Source: Azospirillum doebereinerae
GTDB taxonomy: Bacteria; Pseudomonadota; Alphaproteobacteria; Azospirillales; Azospirillaceae
Direction of reading: 5' to 3'
Assembly (NCBI RefSeq): GCF_003989665.1
Contig: NZ_RZIJ01000016.1
Span: forward strand, 1-64,000
Length of the DNA: 64,000 nt
Positions 56,685 to 64,000 of this stretch are shown here, piece by piece (position 1 is the stretch's first letter; each line of letters opens with the position of its first letter). The notes beneath the pieces were generated by a model. That model worked only from the letters and a program-made list of their open reading frames with translations. It did not search any database and was not told the DNA's origin. The translations under genes were made by a program, and so were the position numbers.

Positions 56685-58397
56685 ATGCAGGCGACCGAGG
56701 TTCTGTTGGCCCTTGCCGGCAACGTCGTGCTTCTGCTGTGGGGGCTGCACATGGTGCAGTCGGGCCTGACCCGCGCCTTCGGCGGCGACCTGCGCAACAT
56801 CCTGGCGGTGGGCCTGCGCAACCGGTGGTCGGCGATGGCCGCCGGGCTGGGCGTCACCACGCTTCTGCAAAGCAGCACGGCCACCGGGCTGATGGTGACG
56901 GGCTTCGCCGCGACCGGGGTGATGCCGCTGGTGCCGGCGCTCGCCGTCATGCTGGGGGCCAACGTCGGGACCACGCTGATCGTGCAGCTTTTCGCCTTCG
57001 ACGCCGCGCGGCTGGCCCCGGTGCTGCTGCTGGCGGGGTTCCTGGCCTTCCGGCGCGGCGCGCGGACGCGGACGCGCGATCTGGGCCGCGTCGGGATCGG
57101 GCTGGGGCTGATGCTGCTGTCGCTGCACCTGCTGCTGCTGACGGTGGAGCCGGCCGGCAACGCCCCGGCCCTGCGCGAGGTGCTGGGGGTGCTGACCGGC
57201 GATCCGGTGATCGCCATGCTGCTGGCCGCCGCGCTGACCTGGGCCGCCCATTCCAGCGTCGCCATCGTGCTGCTGATCGCCTCGCTGGCCGGGACGCAGG
57301 TCATCCCGCCGGAGGCCGCCATCGCCATGGTCGCCGGGGCCAACCTCGGCAGCGCCGTCAACCCGATCCTGGAAGGCCCGAAGGGCGACGGCCCGGCGGG
57401 CAACCCGGCGGCGCGCCGCTTGCCGGTCGGCAATCTGCTGAACCGGGCCGTCGGTTGCCTGATCGTGCTGGTGCTGGCCGATCCCATCGCGGCGGGGATG
57501 CAGCGGCTGTCGGGAAGCGGCGGGCGACTCGCCGCCGACTTCCACCTGCTGTTCAACGTGGCGCTCGCCGCGCTGTTCGTGCTGCCGCTGCCGGCCATCG
57601 CGAAGCTGCTGATCCGGCTGTTCCCGGAGCGGGTCACCGTCGCCGATCCCTCCGCCCCGATCCACCTCGACCGCGCGGCGCTCGGCGCGCCGCACATCGC
57701 CATCGCCAACGCGGCGCGCGAGACGCTGCGCATGTCCGACACGGTGGAGGTCATGCTGCGCGGGGCGCTGGACGTGTTCCGCAGCGACGACCGCAAGCTG
57801 ATCCAGGAGATCCGGCGGATGGACGACGTGCTCGACCGTCTGCAAAGCGCCATCAAGGACTACCTGACCCACATCGAGCCGGAGGAGATGGACGATTCCG
57901 ACGCCCGCCGCGCCACCGACATCCTGACCCTGGTCATCAACCTGGAGCATGTCGGCGACATCATCGACCGCAACCTGATGGATTCGGCGTCCAAGAAGAT
58001 CAAGCGACGCCTGCGCTTTTCCGACGAGGGGGCGGCGGAGATCGCCGGCATGCTGGAACGGCTGGTGGCGACGCAGCGGCTGGCGGCGGCGGTCTTCGTG
58101 TCGGGCGACCTGCGGACCGCGCGCACCCTGATGCGCGAGAAGGAGGTGATCCGCGCGCTGGAGACCCAGGCGACCGAGGCGCATTTCACCCGCCTGCGCG
58201 CCGGCCGCAGCGAAAGCCTGGAGACCAGCGCGCTGCACATCGACATCCTGCGCGACCTGCGCCGGATCAACGCCCATCTGGTCGCCGCCGCCTACCCGGT
58301 GCTCGACCAGTCGGGCGAGCTGCGCGCCAGCCGCCTGAAGGAGCGGGACGGCGGGCACGGGGGCGGGCACGGGGGCGGGCAGCCCTCGCTGCGCTGA
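56685..58397 (+). CDS. Na/Pi-cotransporter (NptA/YjbB-like) with PhoU-like C-terminal domain
   Basis: The ATG at 56685 follows AAGGAG at nine bases. The 570-residue protein has two Na_Pi_cotrans repeats (about 5-150 and 160-310), including the QSSTATGLMV motif (Gln62) and a matching HSSVAIVLLIASLAG in the second half. The C-terminal 230 residues form PhoU-like helices (RMDDVLDRLQSAIKDYLTHIEPEEMDDSDARRATDILTLVINLEHVGDIIDRNL). Such proteins move phosphate coupled to sodium and the PhoU domain likely regulates flux. The C-terminus carries a GGHGGGHGGG tail. A Pho box lies upstream. Confidence 0.92.
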   Translation: MQATEVLLALAGNVVLLLWGLHMVQSGLTRAFGGDLRNILAVGLRNRWSAMAAGLGVTTLLQSSTATGLMVTGFAATGVMPLVPALAVMLGANVGTTLIVQLFAFDAARLAPVLLLAGFLAFRRGARTRTRDLGRVGIGLGLMLLSLHLLLLTVEPAGNAPALREVLGVLTGDPVIAMLLAAALTWAAHSSVAIVLLIASLAGTQVIPPEAAIAMVAGANLGSAVNPILEGPKGDGPAGNPAARRLPVGNLLNRAVGCLIVLVLADPIAAGMQRLSGSGGRLAADFHLLFNVALAALFVLPLPAIAKLLIRLFPERVTVADPSAPIHLDRAALGAPHIAIANAARETLRMSDTVEVMLRGALDVFRSDDRKLIQEIRRMDDVLDRLQSAIKDYLTHIEPEEMDDSDARRATDILTLVINLEHVGDIIDRNLMDSASKKIKRRLRFSDEGAAEIAGMLERLVATQRLAAAVFVSGDLRTARTLMREKEVIRALETQATEAHFTRLRAGRSESLETSALHIDILRDLRRINAHLVAAAYPVLDQSGELRASRLKERDGGHGGGHGGGQPSLR

Positions 58398-58418
58398 TTC
58401 CCCGCCACTCGGCCCCGA

Positions 58419-58835
58419 TCAGGCCGCCTTCGCCGCCAGCGGGTAGAGCGCCGCGTCCTCGCGGCCGATCCGGTTGCGCAGCTCGGTGAGGATGGCGCGC
58501 GTCTCGGCGACGAAGCGGGCGGGATCCTTGCCGATGGCCAGCGGGCCGGGCCACGCCTTGCGGTAGGCGTCGAAACGCTGGGTCAGCCCGCCCATCTCCT
58601 CCTGGAAGCGCTGGGCCATCCGGCGCAGCTCCGGGTCGGCGGCCTGCGCCAGCCGGGGGTAGAGGGCCTTGTCCTCGATCGCCAGATGGACCGAGAATTT
58701 TCCGAACAGCTTCACCACGTCGGCCGAAACCGCGCCGGGATCGGTCGTCACCGACGCCGGGTCGAGCCGTCGTTCGATGGCGGTGGCGATGCCCAGCACC
58801 TCGACGTGATGGTCCTGGAAGTTGGTGATGTCCAT
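58419..58835 (-). CDS. Hemerythrin-domain protein
   Basis: The 138-residue protein is a single HHE/hemerythrin four-helix bundle. Potential di-iron ligands are the His-His pair in FQDHHVEVLG (about 9-10), His and Glu in FSVHLAIEDKALYP (about 50-55) and Glu in RIGREDAALYP near the end. An AGGAG site precedes the ATG. Proteins of this type bind oxygen or nitric oxide or protect iron centres. Its position downstream of the flavohemoglobin gene on the same strand, with a REP-like element between, suggests a link with nitrosative stress. Confidence 0.87.
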   Translation of the reverse strand: MDITNFQDHHVEVLGIATAIERRLDPASVTTDPGAVSADVVKLFGKFSVHLAIEDKALYPRLAQAADPELRRMAQRFQEEMGGLTQRFDAYRKAWPGPLAIGKDPARFVAETRAILTELRNRIGREDAALYPLAAKAA

Positions 58836-58909
58836 GGTGTGGTGCTCCTGAACGATGTGCAGAGATTCTCCAGCGCAGTCAGTTGGAGAGCCTCTCGGTT
58901 GTGAAAAAG

Positions 58910-59013
58910 CCCTTCTCCCCTTGCGGGAGAAGGGTTGGGATGAGGGGTATTCCGCCGAAGGCGGAAGGATTTGCCCCCCTCACCCCAACCCCTCTCCCGC
59001 AAGGGGAGAGGGG
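58910..59013. repeat. REP-like three-hairpin element, copy 2
   Basis: It is almost identical to the element at 29411-29517 over its whole length: the same CCCTTCTCCC/GGGAGAAGGG stem, the TCCGCC-GAA-GGCGGA hairpin and the CCCTCTCCC/GGGGAGAGG stem. It lies between the flavohemoglobin gene and the hemerythrin gene. The high identity across 29 kb marks a mobile or concertedly evolving repeat family. Confidence 0.85.
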
Positions 59014-59048
59014 CTTTAGAGAGTGTCGGGTCGGGACACGGTCTGACC

Positions 59049-60224
59049 TCAGGCGACGGCTTCCTTCGGACCGAAGAACTCGTGGTGGATCGCGGAGGAC
59101 GGCAGGCCCAGCGCGGTCAGCGCCGCGATCACCGCCGCCATGAAGGGCTTCGGCCCGACGACGTAGGCGGCGACGCCCTCCCCCTCGGGCAGCAGCGCCG
59201 CCAGACGGTCGCGGTCGAGCAGCCCCGTCAGGTCCGGCCGGTCCGCCGCCTCCGGTTCGGCGTAGCAGCAGACGGGACGGAAGCCCGCGTGCCGCTGCGC
59301 CAGTTCGGCGACGTGGTCGCGGAAGGCGTGGACCGACCCGTTGAGCGCGGCGTGGACGTAGACCACCCGGCGCCCGGCGGCCAGCGCCTGCTCGGCCAGT
59401 GGCAGGGCCGGCGTCTGCCCGACCCCGCCGGTGATCAGCAGCAGCGGGCCGTCGCCGTCGCGCAGCACGAACTCCCCGGCCGGCGGGTAGACCTCCAGCT
59501 CGTCGCCGATTTGGACGCGGTCGTGCAGGAAGCCCGAGACCGCCCCCTGCGGCTCGCGCTTCACCGAGATGCGGTAGTCGCGGCCGTTGGGCGAGGCCGA
59601 CAGGCTGTAGTTGCGGTGGACCGTCTCGCCATCGACGGACAGCTTGAGGCCGAGATACTGGCCGGGCTGGAAGTCCATGACCCGACCGCCGTCCACCGGC
59701 TCCAGCCGGAAGGACGTGATGACGGCGCTCTCCCTCGTCTTCCCGGCGATGCGGAAGCGCCGCGCGCCGCGCCAGCCGCCGGTCAGGGCCGCCTTGCGGG
59801 CGTATTCCTTTTCCTCCGCCGCGATCAGCAGGCGGGCGAGCTGCCAATAGGCGGCGCCCCAGGCGTCGGCGACCTCCGCCGTCACCGCGTCGCCCAGCAC
59901 GCGGCCGATGGCCTCCATCAGGCAGGCGCCGACGATCTCGTACTGGTCCGGGGTGATGTTCAGCGAGACGTGCTTCTGCACGATCCCCTCCACCGCCGGG
60001 CCGAGAGCCTCCAGCCGGTCGATGTTCGACGCGTAGGCGATGATGGCGTTCGCCAGCGCTTCCGGCTGGGCGCCGCCGCGCTGGTGGCTCTGGTTGAAGA
60101 CGGCGCGGACTTCGGGGAAGCGCTCGAACATCAGCGGGTAGAAGGTCCCGGTGATGCGCGAGGCGTTGGCGGCGACGACCGGGGCGGTGGCCTTGATGAC
60201 GGCGGTCTGGGCGGGCGTCAGCAT
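59049..60224 (-). CDS. hmp: Flavohemoglobin (nitric oxide dioxygenase)
   Basis: The ATG at 60224 gives 391 residues, close to the 396 of E. coli Hmp. The globin domain (1-140) contains proximal His85 in GIVQKHVSLNI and the distal-side YPLMFERFPEVRAVFNQSHQ. An FAD-binding domain follows (about 150-260, RNYSLSASPNG with the flavin-binding RxYS), then the NAD domain (LLLITGGVGQTPALPLAEQAL). It converts nitric oxide and oxygen to nitrate using NADH in the cytoplasm. It is divergent from norR and has a consensus sigma-54 promoter, so NorR activation by nitric oxide is likely. Confidence 0.96.
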   Translation of the reverse strand: MLTPAQTAVIKATAPVVAANASRITGTFYPLMFERFPEVRAVFNQSHQRGGAQPEALANAIIAYASNIDRLEALGPAVEGIVQKHVSLNITPDQYEIVGACLMEAIGRVLGDAVTAEVADAWGAAYWQLARLLIAAEEKEYARKAALTGGWRGARRFRIAGKTRESAVITSFRLEPVDGGRVMDFQPGQYLGLKLSVDGETVHRNYSLSASPNGRDYRISVKREPQGAVSGFLHDRVQIGDELEVYPPAGEFVLRDGDGPLLLITGGVGQTPALPLAEQALAAGRRVVYVHAALNGSVHAFRDHVAELAQRHAGFRPVCCYAEPEAADRPDLTGLLDRDRLAALLPEGEGVAAYVVGPKPFMAAVIAALTALGLPSSAIHHEFFGPKEAVA

Positions 60225-60268
60225 GGGGAGGGCGATCCTTTGCGCGGCATGATGTCGCATCTCCCATG

Positions 60269-60283
60269 GCAAGCCCCGTGCCA
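60269..60283 (-). promoter_or_regulatory. Sigma-54 promoter of the flavohemoglobin gene
   Basis: On the minus strand the sequence is TGGCACGGGGCTTGC, an exact match to the -24/-12 consensus TGGCAC-N5-TTGC with the right GG-to-GC spacing. It lies 45 bases upstream of the hmp start codon. The divergent gene encodes a sigma-54-dependent activator, which explains this promoter type. Confidence 0.85.
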
Positions 60284-60330
60284 GGGTCCCGTCGCGCGGT
60301 TTTCCGCCCCTGCCGGATTGTACGTTGTCA

Positions 60331-60345
60331 AAGGGACACGGCGGG
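60331..60345. promoter_or_regulatory. Candidate NorR-binding inverted repeat
   Basis: TGTC-AAAGG-GACA forms a short inverted repeat within TTGTCAAAGGGACAC, about 55 bases upstream of the sigma-54 promoter as read toward hmp. Enhancer sites for bacterial enhancer-binding proteins lie at such distances. Only one copy is apparent whereas NorR usually uses three, so this call is tentative. Confidence 0.35.
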
Positions 60346-60357
60346 GTAAGATGTCGA

Positions 60358-61962
<1,605 letters not shown>

Positions 61963-61993
61963 TTTGGCGCTGCGCTCCTGTTGTCCGTGCCCC

Positions 61994-64000
61994 TCACACC
62001 ACGCGCAGATGCCGCACTGGGCGGCCCGGCGACAGCGCCGCCGCCGCCCGCGCGATGCCCTGGGCGTCGATGCCGAAATGGCGGTAAAGGTCGGCGACGG
62101 TGCCGGTCTGGCCAAAATGCTCCACCCCCAGCGCCCGCGTCCGGTGCCCCTCGACCGAGCCGAGCCAGCCCAGCGTCGCCGGATGCCCGTCCACCACGGT
62201 GACCAGCGCGCAATGCGGCGGCAGCCCGGCCAGCAGCCGTTCGACGTGCGAGCGGGCGTGCCCGGCCCCGCGTTCGCGCGCCCGCTGCGCGGCGCTCCAG
62301 CCGGCTTGCAAACGGTCGGCGGAGGTCACGGCCAGCAGCCCGACGTCGCGCCGGTCCTCGCCCAGCATGCCGACCGCCTCGATGGCCTCGGGCGCCACGG
62401 CGCCGGTGTAGGCGACCACCACCTGCGCGTTCGGCCCCGGCCGCCGCAGCCAATAGGCGCCGTCGACGATGTCGCGCTCCAGTTCCTCGTCCATCGTCCG
62501 GGACGGCTGCTCCAACGTGCGCGAGGACAGGCGCAGATAGACCGCGCCGCCGGTCTCGTCGCGCAGCCAGTTGCGCTCGTCCGGCTCGCCGCCGTCCCTG
62601 CTGCCCTCGCGCTGCATGTAGTCGAAGGCCCAGCGCATGACCACCGCCAGCTCGTCGGCGAAGGCCGGCTCGAAATAGGCCAGACCGTCCTGCGCCATGC
62701 CGACCAGGGGCGTGGCGATGGACTGGTGCGCGCCCCCTTCCGGCGCCAGCGTCACGCCGGACGGAGTCGCCACCAGCAGGAAGCGGGCGTCCTGGTAGCA
62801 GGCGTAGTTCATCTGGTCGGCGCCGCGCATGATGAAGGGGTCGTAGACGGTGCCGATGGGCAGCAGCCGCTCGCCGAAGACCGAATGCGACAGCCCCAGC
62901 GCCGACAGCATGATGAACAGGTTGGACTCGGCGATGCCCAGCTCCATGTGCTGGCCCTTCGGCGAGAACTCCCAGGAATAGGTGGAGGGAATGCGCTCCT
63001 TCTTGAACAGGTCGGCCATTTCGCTCTTGGCGAACAGGCCGCGCCGGTTCACCCAGGCGCCGAGGTTGGTCGACACCGTCACGTCGGGCGCCGTCGTGAC
63101 GATGCGTTCGGCCAGATCCGAGCGCTCGCGCCCCAGCTCGTTCAGGATCAGGCCGAAGGCGGCCTGGGTGGACAGGCTCTTCTGCGCCGGGACCGGCAGG
63201 GCCGCCGGCACCGGGACGGCGGGGGCGGTGAAGCGGCGCCGGCCCTTTTGCGCGAAGGGGACGCGCGCCAAGAAGGAGTCCAGCGTCGCGGCTGGCAGGG
63301 CGGCGCCCTCGAAGCGGTCCCACTCGTGGCCGGGGCGGATGCCGTGGGCGGCGCGGAAGCTTTCCATCTGGGCGGGGGTCAGCAGGCCGGAATGGTTGTC
63401 CTTGTGCCCGGCCAACGGCAGCCCGGCGCCCTTGACGGTGTAGGCGATGAAGCAGACCGGCCGGTCGTGCGTGCGGGCCTGTTCGAAGGCGTCGAGCAGC
63501 GCGGGCAGATCGTGGCCGCCGAGGTTGCCCATCAGTTCGGCCAGCGCCGCGTCGTCGCGGCTCTCGATCAGCCGGGTGACGGGGCCCTGGTCGCCGAGGT
63601 CGTCGAGCAGCCGGCGGCGCCACGCCGCCCCGCCCTGGTAGGTCAGCGCCGAGTAGAGCTGGTTCGGGCAGGTGTCGATCCAGTCGCGCAGCCGGTCGCC
63701 GCCCGGCTCCTGGAAGGCCGCCTGCATCAGCGTGCCGTATTTCAGGATCACCACGTCCCAGCCGAAGGCGCGGAAGATGTTCTCCAGCCGCTCCCACAGC
63801 CCCTCGCGGATCACCGCGTCGAGGCTCTGGCGGTTGTAGTCGACGATCCACCACGTGTTGCGCAGGCCGTGCTTCCAGCCCTCCAGCAGGGCCTCGAAGA
63901 TGTTGCCCTCGTCCATCTCGGCGTCGCCGACCAGCGCCACCATGCGGCCCTCGGGAAGATCCTTCGCCCAGCCCTTGGCCTTCAGATAGTCCTGGGTCAG
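61994..64000 (-). CDS. AceE-like thiamine-diphosphate dehydrogenase E1/transketolase-like protein (partial)
   Basis: The gene runs off the right edge; only the C-terminal 668 residues are present. A GDAEMDEGN motif followed by WWIVDYNRQSLDAVIREGLWERLENIFRAFGWDV near the edge matches the thiamine-diphosphate-binding GDG...N motif and the following region of homodimeric pyruvate dehydrogenase E1 (AceE). The YSWEFSPKGQHMELGIAESNLFIMLSALGLSHSVFGERLLPIGTVYDPFI block is the transketolase-type pyrimidine-binding domain, followed by the C-terminal transketolase domain. The variant GDAEMDEGN (AceE normally GDGEMDEPE) suggests a distinct subgroup. It ends 31 bases from the convergent norR stop. Confidence 0.85.
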   Translation of the reverse strand: MTQDYLKAKGWAKDLPEGRMVALVGDAEMDEGNIFEALLEGWKHGLRNTWWIVDYNRQSLDAVIREGLWERLENIFRAFGWDVVILKYGTLMQAAFQEPGGDRLRDWIDTCPNQLYSALTYQGGAAWRRRLLDDLGDQGPVTRLIESRDDAALAELMGNLGGHDLPALLDAFEQARTHDRPVCFIAYTVKGAGLPLAGHKDNHSGLLTPAQMESFRAAHGIRPGHEWDRFEGAALPAATLDSFLARVPFAQKGRRRFTAPAVPVPAALPVPAQKSLSTQAAFGLILNELGRERSDLAERIVTTAPDVTVSTNLGAWVNRRGLFAKSEMADLFKKERIPSTYSWEFSPKGQHMELGIAESNLFIMLSALGLSHSVFGERLLPIGTVYDPFIMRGADQMNYACYQDARFLLVATPSGVTLAPEGGAHQSIATPLVGMAQDGLAYFEPAFADELAVVMRWAFDYMQREGSRDGGEPDERNWLRDETGGAVYLRLSSRTLEQPSRTMDEELERDIVDGAYWLRRPGPNAQVVVAYTGAVAPEAIEAVGMLGEDRRDVGLLAVTSADRLQAGWSAAQRARERGAGHARSHVERLLAGLPPHCALVTVVDGHPATLGWLGSVEGHRTRALGVEHFGQTGTVADLYRHFGIDAQGIARAAAALSPGRPVRHLRVV

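Overview
The window is GC-rich chromosomal-type DNA from an alphaproteobacterium. Gene content and style (Aer-like and protoglobin chemoreceptors, an imelysin iron locus, a large exopolysaccharide operon, NorR with flavohemoglobin, codons rich in G/C at third positions) fit Rhodospirillales, most likely Azospirillum or a close relative. That assignment is an inference from content; no rRNA or tRNA gene was recognised in the window.

Left end (1-5.2 kb): an AT-richer stretch with three iteron-like repeats and the stub of an XRE-type regulator, then an unrecognised membrane-anchored protein (469-1935, minus). Next come two convergent genes whose products both end in a SPOR domain: an exported beta-propeller protein and an M48 metalloprotease lipoprotein. 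From 5.4 to 10.8 kb lies a set that looks like a cell-envelope O-acetylation module: two SGNH hydrolase-fold proteins (the second of Ape1/PatB type), an MBOAT acyltransferase and a small acyl-carrier-like protein. A GH1 beta-glucosidase follows.

12-25 kb: a split Aer-like receptor (separate PAS and MCP genes), a HutD-family protein, small unknown proteins, a soluble protoglobin-type chemoreceptor, an AbrB-family transporter, a large hybrid histidine kinase, a Cys/Met-metabolism PLP enzyme and a bestrophin-like channel. 25.2-31.8 kb: an apparent iron-acquisition operon (imelysin, multicopper oxidase, di-heme oxidoreductase, second imelysin, DUF1513) behind a Fur-box-like palindrome, with a long perfect inverted repeat between the first two genes. 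32-36.6 kb: a luciferase-like oxidoreductase, two unknown genes, a SPOR-containing lytic transglycosylase and an SDR dehydrogenase.

36.7-52.6 kb is a polysaccharide region: a two-CBM60-like-module protein with an unassigned large domain, a divergent GT4, a Tat-exported beta-helix protein, and a minus-strand operon (flippase, Wzc-like co-polymerase/kinase, GT4, GT2, O-antigen-ligase-like protein, two GT4s) in which several genes are joined by 4-base ATGA overlaps. This is a Wzx/Wzy-type exopolysaccharide export set without a visible initiating glycosyltransferase or outer-membrane porin.

53-64 kb: an aldo/keto reductase, an LldD-type lactate dehydrogenase, an unknown protein, a Na/Pi cotransporter with PhoU-like tail behind a clear Pho box, a hemerythrin, and flavohemoglobin divergent from NorR with a consensus sigma-54 promoter between them. 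The right edge cuts an AceE-like thiamine-diphosphate enzyme. REP-like palindromic elements are scattered between genes, with two near-identical three-hairpin copies at about 29.4 and 58.9 kb.
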